Shown here: piece by piece, positions 19,540-30,630 of the stretch
Layout of the letters: every line of letters starts with the position of its first letter
Numbering within the stretch: the stretch's first letter is position 1
Source of the DNA: Stemphylium vesicarium
Taxonomy: Eukaryota; Ascomycota; Dothideomycetes; Pleosporales; Pleosporaceae
Assembly (NCBI GenBank): GCA_004380135.1
Contig: QXCR01000055.1
Coordinates: 124,001 to 188,000, forward strand
Direction of reading: 5' to 3'
DNA length: 64,000 bases
The notes under the pieces: generated by a model
Told to the model about the DNA's origin: nothing
Seen by the model: only the letters and a program-made list of their open reading frames with translations
Databases searched by the model: none
Translations under genes and position numbers: made by a program

Positions 19540-20583
19540 ATGGCGACTGCAACTCAGCCACCGCCTGCTCTCACATTCCCCCGCCCAATCTTCGCCGCCG
19601 TCTCCCCGCACCCGTTCCTCCAGGCGCACCTTTCTGCCGAGAAGAAGAAGCCCATACGCGCGAACGGCCGAGCAGCGAACGAGTTCCGAGCCCCAGGAAT
19701 AAACACTGGCAGCCTGACACACTGCAACGGTAGCGCCGTCGTGCGCTTAGGCAATACAAGTGTGGTTTGCGGTGTGCGCGCAGAGATCTTGAAGGAAGAC
19801 GACATACCAGGCACCTTCGAGTATCCTGGAGAAACTGCAGGCCAAAGCGAGGAAGACCAAGAAGACAACAGCGAAGAAGTTGAGGGTCTGAGGTTGTTGG
19901 TACCCAATGTCGAGCTGTCTACAGGAAGCACACCATCGCATATCCCGGGCAACGCGCCATCGACATACGCACAAACACTTATAACACGCATACGATCGCT
20001 CCTGCACTCCACTCGACTGCTCCGCGCCTCAGACCTCCGCATCCTATACAAGCCATCCACAAACCCCGAAGACCCCGACACGGAACCAGAGACACAGCTG
20101 AAGGGCTATTGGGTTTTGTACTTGGACGTGTTCTTCATAAGCATAGATGGTAATGCTTTTGATGCGGCGTGGATATCTATCCTAGCTGCTCTCCGCGACA
20201 CTCTCATTCCACACGCATACTACGACGAAGAATACGAGGGCATACTATGTTCCGACGACCCCAAAGAAGCACATCAATTGCGGTTACAAGGCCTACCTGT
20301 GCCTAGTACATTCGCTGTATTTGAAGGCAGGCGGGAGGATGAGGACGAAGAAGCAGATTGGGTTCTCAGCGATCCCGATGCTTTTGAGGAAGGCGTGTGC
20401 AGAGAGACCGTCAGTGTGGTTGTAGATTGCCAAGGTGGGAAGAAGAGCACAAAGGATTTGGTGATTAGGAGGGTCGAGAAGAGTGGTGGGGCCGTTGTAG
20501 GAAAGGAACTCATGGCCGGTCTGGTCAAGAGGAGTATTGATCGCTGGGGCGCTGTCGAGACTGCGTTAGGTGGAAAGGCTTGA
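19540..20583 (+). CDS. RRP43: exosome complex component RRP43-like (RNase PH domain)
   Basis: Single exon, 347 residues. The N-terminus has the RNase PH-type pattern of eukaryotic exosome ring subunits: FLQAHLS, then NTGSLTHCNGSAVVRLGNTSVVCGV. The middle includes LYLDVFFISIDGNAFDAAW, matching the conserved DGN segment. Acidic insertions (EEDQEDNSEE and EDEDEEADW) are longer than in yeast. Known role: one of six RNase PH-like proteins forming the catalytically inert ring of the RNA exosome for 3'-5' RNA decay and processing. RRP43 is favoured over RRP42 or RRP45 by overall resemblance; the exact orthologue needs a tree. Confidence 0.82.
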   Translation: MATATQPPPALTFPRPIFAAVSPHPFLQAHLSAEKKKPIRANGRAANEFRAPGINTGSLTHCNGSAVVRLGNTSVVCGVRAEILKEDDIPGTFEYPGETAGQSEEDQEDNSEEVEGLRLLVPNVELSTGSTPSHIPGNAPSTYAQTLITRIRSLLHSTRLLRASDLRILYKPSTNPEDPDTEPETQLKGYWVLYLDVFFISIDGNAFDAAWISILAALRDTLIPHAYYDEEYEGILCSDDPKEAHQLRLQGLPVPSTFAVFEGRREDEDEEADWVLSDPDAFEEGVCRETVSVVVDCQGGKKSTKDLVIRRVEKSGGAVVGKELMAGLVKRSIDRWGAVETALGGKA

Positions 20584-22413
20584 GTAATATTGGGCGCCGA
20601 TGAGAGGCTGATTATGACGAGCCCAACTTTGACAGCTCCCTTCTTCAGACGAGGTGGTATCCACGCGTACAAGAGGCAGAGTCATGACACTTGTGGCTGA
20701 TCGACTTGATGCTCAGACTGAGAAGTTCGTGTCTGGACGGACAATGGCTAAAATCTGTTCATGTTTGCGTGGGCGCAGTCACGATATTCGGCACTGGGGA
20801 AGTCTAGCGAAGTCGACTTTGAGTGCATATATGTAAAGACACCGAGACGCTGCACAGGGTATCCATTTGACACCCACCAAGCAAGGTACCGTAATAGAGT
20901 AGCAAGTATGTGTACCAACATGCCATCACTAGGTAATAATTTTGTACAATGAAAAACTACCACTCCTGCGTCACTCATCAGATTAAATGCACGGTGATTT
21001 TCTTGTTCGTATTAGAGAGTCTAGGCACTTTGATGATCCACCGCAAACCACGCCTCATCGTCCGCGGCACGTTGCCGCCCTGCCACACCACTGAATGCAC
21101 AGAACGTGAAGACCGTGAGATCTATTAGTTCCACACCAGCGGCAAGATGCACATTGCCGATCAGTGTAGTCCAGGCCACGTGCATCGTATACGACTAACG
21201 GCTGTTTCACGAATAGTGGGGGACCACAGAATGTCACAGTCATGTTGCTGTTCATAGCGACGTATTATGTCCGCGGATAAGGAAAACGGCTGCCTCGGTT
21301 ATAGAATTTGAAAGGCCTCCCACATCTGTGATATCGGTTAAGAGCACCGTTCACCAAGGGATGATAACAGAACCCGTTTATTGCTACCTTCCTGGATAAC
21401 ATCTTAGGCAATAATGGCCCTTGCGAAGATCTAGTTTCTGACTGCCGGGGCTGCAATTCGTTCGGATGGCTTCCGCAGCGGCATGTGTGCAACCAGCTCC
21501 ACAATGTGGATTCAATGACAGAAAACAGCATCTTTACCGGGCCATGAGGCTCTTGACGAAAGGCCCCATACCCTCAAGGCTTACTTGAAAGGAAATAGAA
21601 GCGCGGGCGGACATTAATCTAAGGCAGGGGCAGCAAGCACCGTTTGAAGATCAGCCACTTAGCGACGATCGTGCCGCTAAGCGCCTCCCCGGAACTTTGT
21701 CAGGAACGGGGGCGGGAGAGGTTTGCTTTTGTCCTATCGATACGTCAGCCAGCCCTCGGAGCTCTGCGCAAACAAATAGCGGGCGTCGCGCGAACTACAT
21801 ATCGTTTCGTTTCAGCTAGCGAACCGGCGCAAATGTAAGCCGCTTGGCCGCAGACTGACGCATCTCTTCGGGGGGCTGCATCGATGTCACTTGCCACCAA
21901 CACCTATTCTTGGGGGTGACTCGCGGACATGATCCTCTTATCCTAACCCCTGACGCCCGCGCCGTCTACAAACTGCGCGCGGCTCCCCTGGCCCAGAACA
22001 CTAGGTACCCGGAAACGGGAGCGCATCTAGTCGCTTCTGGTGTGAGCTTTGGAGGCCTCAGCTAATCTTGTCAGAGAATGGGGCGCCTCACCAGTGCCTG
22101 TGGCTGCATGCAATTCCAGATGCAGGAGACACACTTTTGACGTGTATTTATCCAGTGCCCTCGTCCCCCCTACGCTCTGTTTCGCGCTCTTGTCTTTGCA
22201 TCGCTGTCTTTCGCTCTCTCTATCTCGCTCTTTGGCTTCCGGTACAGGAATACCATCCTTTCATTCTTTTGACTCTTCACACACGTTCCTTTGATATCAA
22301 CAGCATCTAGAGTCTGTGACTCGATCCATTCATTACCAAACAACCTACCCTTTTTCGCTGCCTCAAGACTCAGATTCACTCGCCAGATACACAAACATCG
22401 TCACTAAGCCACC
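20584..22413. other. 1.8-kb gene-free stretch
   Basis: No frame here looks like protein on either strand, and no tRNA, repeat family or transposon end was seen. The part from about 22160 to 22240 is a strongly pyrimidine-rich (CT) stretch that probably belongs to the promoter and 5' leader of the DUF1996 gene. It is not obviously AT-rich, so there is no sign of RIP decay. Confidence 0.4.
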
Positions 22414-24120
22414 ATGCGTTTCGACATTATATCCCTTACGGCTGGCTTTGCCGCCACGGCCTCTGCTTTTGAGTGCTCCGGTCACTATTTCAGCTTCTTC
22501 AACCGCCCTGGTCCTGCTATGAGCTACCAGCGTCTCGACCCCGGTCTATTCCCGGGAAGCGAGAGCCCCCATCTTCACTCTTTCGACGGAGGAAATGGAC
22601 TGGCTCAATCGATGGGCTTCGAGAACACCCAAGACTCTTCCTGCACAACCGCCCGTGTCAAGAGCGACAAGTCTTTGTACTGGCGTCCTACCCTGTTCTT
22701 CAACAATGGGTCCAGCTACCACCGCGTACCCGAGAAGGCCACCAAGATCTACTACAGATACGGCGATGGAGACAACTGGGCAAACGTCACTGGGTACCCT
22801 GAGGGCTTCAACATGATTGCGGGAACGCCCACCAGGCGCTCTGACGACGGCGATAACCCGGCTGGTGTCCGCTGGGGCTGCCACGAGCCCGACGGCGGTT
22901 CTACTGCCATCTTCGACAACGGTTTCCCCAAGGGCTTCAGCTCCTGCAACTACGGATTCGCGTCCGAAGTCACCTTCCCATCTTGCTGGAACGGCGAGAA
23001 GATGAACCCTGAGGATGGCAATGCGCACATGGCCTACCCCAACAGCTACAGCGGCGTTGGTATCGAGAACTGCCCCTCTACCCATAGAGTTGCGCGCTTC
23101 CCTACTTTGTTCATCGAGTACTGGTGGGACGTTTCGGAGTTCACTTTCGGTCCTGACGAGGCTCCCTGGGTCCTTTCCAACGGTGACCCAACCGGCTACG
23201 GCTTCCATGCTGATTTTGTAAGTTGGTTCTGTCTTAATGTCAAGTCCTTTTGCTAACTTCGGATCAAGATGAACGGATGGGAAGACGGTGTTCTCGACAA
23301 AGCCGTTAGTGAGCACGAAGGCTGCACGTGCGGTTGCGGCTGTGGTCAGGAGGAGATGGAGCAGTGCTTTGGCTCTGCGAACGTCAACAAAGATGATGAT
23401 GAGTCGTGGGCAAGCTGCTCTGCGGACAGCGGTGCTCGTAGCGGCGAGGATGCAACTGTCATGGACGTACTTCCTGGCTGCAACCCTCTTCAGTACGGCC
23501 CTGATGCTGCTACCACTGCTACTGGTCCTGGCTGCACTGCTGCCGCTGGGCCTGTAGCTGGCAACAGCACCAAAGTGTCTTCCGCCGTAGCAAGCAAGAC
23601 TCCTGCCGCCGACGTCTCGTCCGCCGTCTACTCTGAGGCTACCCCCGACGCCTCTGCTACTACTCCTGCCGCCTACCCGGAGATCACCCCAGGAGCTTCG
23701 TCCATCATGTCTGAGGCTGTTACTACCGCCACCCCCGCTCCTCTGAACGCATACCCAGTGTTCTCTGCGGCTTTCCCCAACAAGGAAGTCCAGAAGCCGA
23801 CTGGCGACTACAGCGCCGCACAGCCGACCCCGACAGCTTCATCTCAGTATGACACTCCTGCCAGTGACGCACCTACCCCGGCTTCCTCCAGCGCTGCCGT
23901 ACCAGCTGACCAGACTGCCACCCCGGTCGCCGGTGGAGATGACGATGAGGAGTGCAAGCCTCCCGTCTACGTGACTGTAACACCCACTGTCTACGTCACC
24001 GCTGATGTTGCCGACGTTGCGGATGCGACTACCTGCGTTGCTGAGCAGACTGTATACCAAACCATGACTGAGACGGTCACTGTTGAGGCGTCTGCCGCGA
24101 AGGAAACTGGTTCTTATTAA
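22414..24120 (+). CDS. secreted DUF1996-domain protein with Ser/Thr/Ala-rich C-terminal region
   Basis: Exons 22414-23217 and 23269-24120 (51-bp intron, phase 0) give 551 residues. A signal peptide (MRFDIISLTAGFAATASA) precedes the DUF1996 domain (~20-290), recognised by PHLHSFDGGNG, RWGCHEPDGGS, FPSCWNGEKMNPEDGNAHMAYP and YWWDVSEF. A Cys cluster (CTCGCGCGQEEMEQCFGS) follows, then a long Ala/Thr/Ser/Pro-rich region likely to be O-glycosylated, ending with a VTVTPTVYVT-like stretch. Known family: widespread secreted fungal proteins of undefined function, often induced in infection or on plant biomass. No clear GPI signal at the C-terminus. Confidence 0.87.
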
Positions 24121-24569
24121 GTGGACGACATATACCGTCCTCTCAGGTTGTACTTGTACGCATCGCAGTCGTTTCTTGGTAGCGTGTGTGTCTCGTTCAG
24201 TGTTGCAAATAGACCCAGGAGCATTTGTTCTTTACGTTCCATGTAGATATTATGTTGCTTTCTAGGCCTGAAAGTTAGATGTACCAACAGAAAGAAATAC
24301 AAAGTCGTATTCTGCAGCACGATCAGTCCATGAAGGAAGCTTCCACACCGTGTTTTCTCCTGCGATTGTAAGTTGTTGTCCCAAAACCCGAGTCAAAGCA
24401 CTTTGCCTCGCCTTCTACATACGCCCCACGCAGTTCTCAAGGCATCCCACCATCCCCAAAAAAAAGGAAAGAAAAAATCCATTCGCACGCGCTGGTAAAG
24501 TTCCTCACTGGAAGTCCAGGATTGTAAACAGGCAAAAAGAGATTGGAGCTCTTATCGAGATCCGGCTTT
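24121..24569. other. intergenic region, no gene seen
   Basis: 449 bases between the DUF1996 stop and the tRNA 3' end. It includes a T5 run on the minus strand (A5 at 24534-24538) that fits a Pol III terminator for the tRNA. Confidence 0.45.
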
Positions 24570-24655
24570 TGACTCAGCCGAGGTTTGAACTCGGGACCTT
24601 CAGTGTGCCTAACAGGTTGTTAGACTGACGTGATAACCAACTACACCACCGAGCC
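24570..24655 (-). tRNA. tRNA-Val (anticodon AAC) with ~12-nt intron
   Basis: On the minus strand a full cloverleaf can be drawn. The acceptor stem is GGCTCGG with CTGAGTC (two G-U pairs), the D arm GTGTAGTTGGTTATCAC, the anticodon stem TCAGT with ACTGA and loop CTAACAC, and the T arm CCGAG-TTCAAAC-CTCGG, ending in discriminator A. The anticodon loop is interrupted after the base 3' of the anticodon by about 12 nt, the standard place for nuclear tRNA introns. Anticodon AAC decodes Val. Folded by hand. Confidence 0.88.
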
Positions 24656-25039
24656 CTGCTTTGATGGGAGTAAATCAAATTTGCTGTTAAATATCCTACG
24701 TAACTGGGCTACTCACGCAGCATCAACGGCACTTGAATGGAGGTTCAAGTGGGTGGGTCACGAAAATTCTCCGTACCCCGATGTCGTACATAATAACACC
24801 GAGGGACATTGACATCAACTCTTCTTTTATATGTACCTATCTCAGACATATAGCGTTTTATTTGAGCGTGGCATTGGTGCCCAGAATCTAGTCCATGGGA
24901 CAACACTGAGATCGGCGCAGTACTGTTGTTGTTCAAGTGCAATCAAGATCAGTCGCGCGCATGAGCATCCTTCTCGTCGTGTATACAGTAGTCAGTGGTT
25001 CATGAGTACACATACATACATTGTCGCTGATGTTACATT
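24656..25039. other. intergenic region, no gene seen
   Basis: 384 bases upstream of the tRNA and downstream of a small candidate gene. No feature recognised. Confidence 0.4.
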
Positions 25040-25324
25040 TCAATTGACACTGATTCTCCCGCGGCTCATCCTGTTATCTGGGTTCCTGGCAGGCGGATTG
25101 ACCCTCCTCCCCTCATACCTTGTCTTCTCCAGAAGTGTGCCATATTTGAACACGCCAGGAATCTCGTGTTTGAAGGATGCCTTTTCCGCCGTCTCCATGT
25201 TCCGGATAAGCTTTCCGTCGTCGAACCGTTGTGCGTTCTTTGCAATAGCAGTCTATCACAATTTAGATGGCGAAGACCGAGAAAGCGGTACATTTCGCAT
25301 ATGCCAGGTCTGGATGAGCTGCAT
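25040..25324 (-). CDS. hypothetical 81-residue protein (candidate two-exon gene)
   Basis: Exons 25292-25324 and 25040-25252, joined in phase 0 across a 39-bp intron (GTACCG donor, GATAG acceptor). Exon 2 has strongly protein-like composition: TAIAKNAQRFDDGKLIRNM, then KHEIPGVFKYGTLLEKTRYEG and a basic tail. The exon-1 reading from an ATG at 25324 is the only one found that enters exon 2 in phase with a start. The intron is short even for a fungus, and another upstream exon is possible. No domain recognised. Confidence 0.4.
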
Positions 25325-25876
25325 TCCAAGAGGCCAGATCGATCACACTGTTAGTAGAGTTGTTCTATGAGGATGAATGGACGACAGGTCATACCCCTGG
25401 TGCGCGTCAATGAGTCGCTATTGCGCCGAGACGCCGCTGAATCATTGAGCACCGATGCTTTTCTAAAAGTCCATGCTCTTAAAGAATGCTAGGTGTGTCG
25501 TCGAGGCCGCGTCTTATCGCTGTCTCTGGCATCACCCTTTCGATACCTTACATCAAATCTGCGACACTATCATTACTTGTCCATAATTGGCAAAGTGGAA
25601 AAGGTCCGACGGAGTCGGAGACACGGCGTTGGAGGCGTGTGGGGCTCTCAGCACGTGGGGATGCATCCTGGGGCCGGGAGCATTGGCGGCAGTAGCGGCG
25701 CGCGCAGAGACCGAGGGCATGTCGGCAATTGATCACGTTGCTGACTGGACGTGTCGCAAGTTATCAAGAAGCATTGCGCCTACTTCAAAAGACGATTGTT
25801 TTGGGATTCCCTGTTTGGTGTTTCACTGTCTCTCAAAGCAATACATATTCTGAACCAAGATTGAAAGATAGCAATC
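25325..25876. promoter_or_regulatory. promoter region of the acyl-CoA synthetase gene
   Basis: 552 bases between the small minus-strand candidate and the FAT1-like ATG, the starts being divergent. No further gene-like structure; it includes GC-rich blocks around 25640-25710. Confidence 0.35.
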
Positions 25877-28042
25877 ATGGCCTTTGGTGCGTGCTCCCAT
25901 GCGGTGAAGCTGTCGCGGCGCGCTTGCTACCGCCATCTCCAACCCTCGCGCTGCTCGAACATCAACTAACCCACTTCTTAGTACCAGTAGCAGGCGCCAT
26001 TGCGGGTGCCACTGCCGCCGCAGCCTATGTCGATGCCAAATTCCACATCACCAAAGACATTAAAGGTATCCGTGGCCAAAAGGCGACGGCTCGCGCCCTC
26101 GAGAAGAATTGTACGTCCAATCAGCCTACGTGCTCTCACTGCTCGCCGCTAATACTGCTGCAGCACAAGGAAAAGGCCAATCCCTCTGGTACCAATTCGA
26201 AACCCAAGTCCGCCGTCTCCCCTCGACCGAAGAATGCATCTGGTCGCGCACCGGCTGCTATACCTGGGCTGAAACCTACGCGAACGCATGCCGCTACGGC
26301 CAGTACCTCCGCCAGAATGGCGTCGTGCCCGGGCAGTTGTTTGCCATGTACATGATGAACCGGCCCGAGTTTCTATTCACGCATCTGGGTGGCTGGAGCA
26401 TAGGAAGCGCACCGGCGTGGATCAACTACAATTTGGCAGGCGATGCGCTAGTCCATTGCTTGAAGATCAGCGACGCAAAGGTCTTGGTTGTTGACGAGGA
26501 TCAAGAATGCAGACAGAGGATAGAAGATGTGCGGGAAAGGTTGGAAGGAGAACTAGGCATGACCATCCTGGTTCTGGACAACGCATTGAAGGGTGAGATT
26601 TCAAGGACCGAACCAAAGAGACCCGAGGATGAGCTCAGAGTCGGGATGAAGGGCAAATTCCCGCTCTTCCTGTTCTACACAAGGTGAGTCAAGAATGCAA
26701 GGGCTTGTTGGGGCGATAAGCTGACAAGTGCAGTGGCACGACTGGACACCCGAAAGCCTGCCCGTTCGAGACGCAGAGAGCGGCTGGTCTGACAGGCCGA
26801 GTAGGAGCCATGGGATTGAAGCCTGGACCGAACGGAGATAGGTGGTATGTGTGCATGCCTTTGTACCACGGCACTGGAGGTACCACTGCGCTTGTGTGCA
26901 TGGTCACTGGCATCACCTGCTGCATCGGCACCAAGTTCTCCACATCAAAGTTCTGGAGCGACGTACGCGACTCCAGATCTACCGCCATGGTATACGTAGG
27001 AGAGACGGCCCGCTACCTCCTCAACGCCCCTCCCAGCGATCTTGACCGAAAGCACAACGTCCGGGCCATGTTTGGAAACGGCCTTCGTCCCGACGTATGG
27101 CAGCGTTTCGTTGACCGTTTCGGCATCGAGATTGTCGGCGAATTCTTCAACAGCACAGAAGGCGTCATGGCGCTCTTCAATGGTTCTCGTGGGCCCTTTA
27201 CTGCCACCTCGGTCGGACATCAAGGTTTCATCGACCGCTGGCGCTTCCACAACACATACGTCCCTGTCGAGATTGACTTTGTCACTGGCGACCTCGTCCG
27301 CGACCCCAAGACCGGCTTCTGTAAACGCAAGTCGTACGAGGAGGGCAGTGAGATTCTTGTCCAAATGCCCAGTGAGGACGCTTTCGTTGGCTACTGGAAC
27401 AACCCCGACGCGACCGAGAAACGCTTTGAGCGCAACGTATTCAAGAAGGGTGACCTCTGGTACCGCACCGGTGACGCTCTCCGCCGCGATGCTGATGGTC
27501 GATGGTTTTTCATGGACCGTCTCGGCGACACCTTCCGTTGGAAGTCGGAGAACGTAAGCACAGCCGAGGTCAGTGAGGCACTCGGATCTTTCCCCGGCAT
27601 TCAGGAAGCAAACGTCTATGGTGTCGAAGTTCCTGGTCACGACGGTCGTGCAGGTTGCGCAGCCATCTACATCGACCCTGCACACCGCGATTCCTTCGAC
27701 TTCAACGCATTGCTTGCGCATGCCAAGGCGAAGTTGCCAAAGTACGCAGTGCCCGTCTTCCTGAGAGTGCAGAAGCAGCAAACTACAATGCACAACAACA
27801 AGCAGAACAAAGTCCCACTGAGAAACGATGGTATTGATCTCAGGAAGCTTATGGAACGAGCGGATAAAGAGGCCAAGGAACAGGGCAAGGAAGAAGCCGG
27901 GTACGATACCATGTACTGGCACCCTGCTGCGCTTGGTGCTGGCAAGGGAAAAGCCGATGGAGACGGTTATGTCGTATACACGATGGCTGACTGGGATTTG
28001 CTAAAGGGAAGCAAGGATGTAGAGGGTGGTGCGAAGCTCTAA
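25877..28042 (+). CDS. very-long-chain fatty acyl-CoA synthetase / fatty acid transport protein (FAT1/FATP family)
   Basis: Four exons, 25877-25886 (10 nt), 25982-26110, 26164-26683 and 26734-28042, give 655 residues. A hydrophobic N-terminal helix (PVAGAIAGATAAAAYV) precedes the adenylate-forming domain. The AMP-binding loop FYTSGTTGHPKA is created by the third splice. Later come GEFFNSTEG, YRTGDALRRDADG and DRLGDTFRWKSENVSTAEV, the FATP/VLACS signature. Known role: activates very-long-chain fatty acids to CoA esters, coupled to uptake or peroxisomal oxidation. The C-terminus GGAKL ends in AKL, which fits the PTS1 consensus and points to peroxisomes (inference). The 10-nt first coding exon is supported by phase and by good splice sites. 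Confidence 0.92.
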
Positions 28043-28531
28043 GCTGTTCTCACGCAGCTTGATTTTCGCTTTTGTCTTGTAGCTTCGAGCGTTCTCGTTT
28101 TGCAATTAATCGTTTATCTGTTCATCTCAGGCCTGGTGGTGGATCTGGATGATCCCGAGTGATAAGACCACATCTCGACTGACCATATATAAACCACACC
28201 TGCGATACTGCACAATGTATCGGACATGCTCCGAGCGCCTCGGTCGGCATACACCAGACCCATACCGTATAGGCGAAGGACGCCTTACCCGTACTCCCGG
28301 CTTGGCGCCCTTTAGTGAAGGCTGTCTGGTCGCTTGCTGGATGCCTCGAAAGGATTCGCACTTGGTCTCTCATGACGTAGTAATCAGCATGGCCAGCTGG
28401 TCTCGTGTCTGAAAAGCAGAGGCTGTGCAAGATGCATAAGCGGCCGACGAATTTCCATCAAACACTCGCTCATTCTTCCACCAGACCAGATATCACCTGA
28501 ATCTTTCTACCTGGAACAACACATTCCCAGC
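28043..28531. other. intergenic region, no gene seen
   Basis: 489 bases. A TATATAAA-like stretch at 28183-28192 lies about 340 bp before the next ATG. The last 60 bases are C/A/T-rich leader-like sequence. Confidence 0.4.
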
Positions 28532-29113
28532 ATGTTGCATCTCTATACCACAGCGGTGCTTCTAGCAGCCACTCTACCATTAGCCAGCGCATTCCAGCTT
28601 TCATTCTACACCGGCCCTCATTGCGATGGGGACTGGCTCGACACCCGACAAGCCATCAAGAATGGCACATGCCACGACCCCTCGCACCTAGGTAAACTCA
28701 GCAACTCGGTCGAGGTAACGCGAGAAGCCTCCGACGATTTCGAATCCATGGTACAATTCTATTCCGGGCACGTCAACTGCAGTCCCGACAACCACGTCTC
28801 AGCGGCCAACACGGGATGTATTAGTGTCTCTCACCGCGGTTCGTTCGGTGGCTACGACGTCGTCGCAGTCGACGGAGGAAGCAAGCGGGGGAGTAACCGT
28901 CGCAAGGGAATCGCTCATGGTGATTTTTTCGAATACAACGGCGAGGACTGGCGCTGGATTCAGGTCGGGAAAGATGCGTTTACGAGCTGTAGGGCGGAGG
29001 AGTGGGATAGGGAACCCAGGGTTGCCAACTTTACGCCGCTGGATTATGGGAAGGACTCTCCGTTCAATTTCACCGAGTATGACCTTAGTCACGCTTCTGA
29101 AAAAGTAGAGTAG
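28532..29113 (+). CDS. small secreted protein of unknown function
   Basis: Single exon, 193 residues. The signal peptide MLHLYTTAVLLAATLPLASA is followed by FQLSFYTGPHCDGDW. Five Cys, two or three N-glycosylation sites (NGT, NFT) and no membrane anchor indicate a secreted protein. The central part has a basic, Gly-rich loop (GGSKRGSNRRKG). No family was recognised. Size and secretion make it effector-like in general terms, but that is not evidence for a role in infection. Confidence 0.75.
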   Translation: MLHLYTTAVLLAATLPLASAFQLSFYTGPHCDGDWLDTRQAIKNGTCHDPSHLGKLSNSVEVTREASDDFESMVQFYSGHVNCSPDNHVSAANTGCISVSHRGSFGGYDVVAVDGGSKRGSNRRKGIAHGDFFEYNGEDWRWIQVGKDAFTSCRAEEWDREPRVANFTPLDYGKDSPFNFTEYDLSHASEKVE

Positions 29114-29395
29114 CTAGGGCGAATTGAAGTTGGGGTGAAACCCCGGTGTTGTTGAAGACTTGGTCTGGATTCACTCTAGTTTCGCCATCTTTCCTAAAGC
29201 AAGATTGTTCTCGGCCAGAACCGATCACTTAACTCCAGGAAATTGGACAAAAGTCACGATACGACAAGGTCACCCCGCGATGTTCAGGTTTCGAGTGAAA
29301 GCGTACTTACTTTGTGCCTGGTCTAGTGCTACAAAGCTCCACCCTATTCACAGGCAACCTCCTAGTGACAACAACACATCCCACAACCAAGGCAC

Positions 29396-30349
29396 CTAAT
29401 CCCAAAACGCCACAATCCTCGCCTCAATACTCTCCCTCGGTGCCTCCCCCTCAGTTCCCGGCACTCTAAACGCAGTATGCGGACACCTCCACCCAGGCTG
29501 ATCCTTCTTAGTATCATACCCCTTGAACACCACCATCTCGTTCGGTTGCATGCCGCTCAGATACCACCATTCATGCACCTGGCGATCCCTCTCCCCATGA
29601 CTGATGACGTAGTTCTCGCTCTTGTTCCCCGTTCGGCTGAACTCGCGCATGCGGATCTGATAATCGGAGTCGGGAACGGTTGTTGCGTCGCAGACTGCGA
29701 GCGGGTCTTTCCGCACGGTTTTCAAAGGGCGCCAGGCGCCGAGGAAGGCGAAGCGATGGCTGCTTGCGAAGAGAGAGGCGATGTGTGGGGGGAGGGCGAG
29801 CTCGGTTAGGGTGCCAGCGATGGCCGAGGGCGTGCCGGAGTAGTCGACGTGTGGGTGGCCCGATGGTACGTCTTGCCAGCGTCCTTTGGCGTCGAGGATA
29901 CCCTTTTCGCTGGGCGAGGAATGGGCGCGCATGACGTGGTTGAATACGTAGACGGTTGTGGCCCCGGTCCTGTTTGAAAGGTCGGGAGTTAGCATACATG
30001 TCTTTGATTCAGGAGGCCTGCGAACGATTGAATGGAAGATGTGTGTGTGTGTTTACAGTTTCTTCACAACGTCTTCTAGCTCTAGATAGTATTCGCGCTT
30101 TACATCCTCTTCGGTACTCTCGCGGGATACTCTGTCTTTCTGGGGTAGCGTCACGAATGTGAATCCATTCACGTCTAGATCGAAGGGTTTATCGCTCGTT
30201 CGTGCGTCTCGAATGAGCATAGACCGAGTGTGTTCGTCGTGGTCATCTAGGAAGGGTGTCTTCCATGTGGACTTGGGTATTGGGACGCCCGTGGCTGGGA
30301 GGTAGTTGATGGGTGCGACAACGTCGCCGCTTTGTGAGTCTCGACGCAT
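29396..30349 (-). CDS. AsaB/CmcJ-family oxidoreductase (GA4 desaturase-like)
   Basis: Exons 30057-30349 and 29396-29969 (87-bp intron) give 288 residues. The spliced product has the family layout: an N-terminal beta region (INYLPATGVPIP), then FNHVMRAHSS, HPHVDYSGTPSA with an HxD pair, the RPLKTVRKDPLAVCDA segment, and HEWWYLSGMQPNEMVVFKGYD followed by CPHTAF. Known family: fungal non-haem-iron-like oxidoreductases (CmcJ, AsaB, NvfI), often in secondary-metabolite clusters; substrate unknown. There is no cluster here, since the neighbours are argininosuccinate lyase and a secreted protein. A (GT) run at 30041-30052 sits beside the intron donor. Confidence 0.85.
30041..30052. repeat. (GT)6 dinucleotide run in intron
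   Basis: Six GT units on the plus strand, inside the intron of the CmcJ/AsaB-type gene and touching its 5' splice site. Length variation here could affect splicing. Confidence 0.7.
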
Positions 30350-30630
30350 GCTGAATTACAATACGCTCAGATTGGAAGATGAGAATTTGTATTCAACAAG
30401 CCTGGGTTAAAACGCCATCTGCTGGAAGACAGTAGTCAGGTCACCATGTCGCGGATCCGCCTAACGAAGTGGGGTAGGTGCATGAGGGAACTGCGGGCCG
30501 CGAACGTTTGAGCAAGGTAGCAAATGTAGAGTCGTTCAATGATCATTTCGCGTAGGTCATCGCTGGTAACGCCGTGCACGCCGCGTCTTTTGTCTAACCT
30601 TCTTGCTTAGTGCTCCAATACAAATGTCTC

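Noticed and set aside
20584..22413. Possible transposon remnant
   Set aside because: No terminal repeats, transposase motifs or RIP-like AT bias were visible.
22546..23316. 256-codon minus-strand frame
   Set aside because: Antisense of the DUF1996 gene, with no domain of its own.
26945..27922. 325-codon minus-strand frame
   Set aside because: Antisense shadow of the well-supported acyl-CoA synthetase exon 4.
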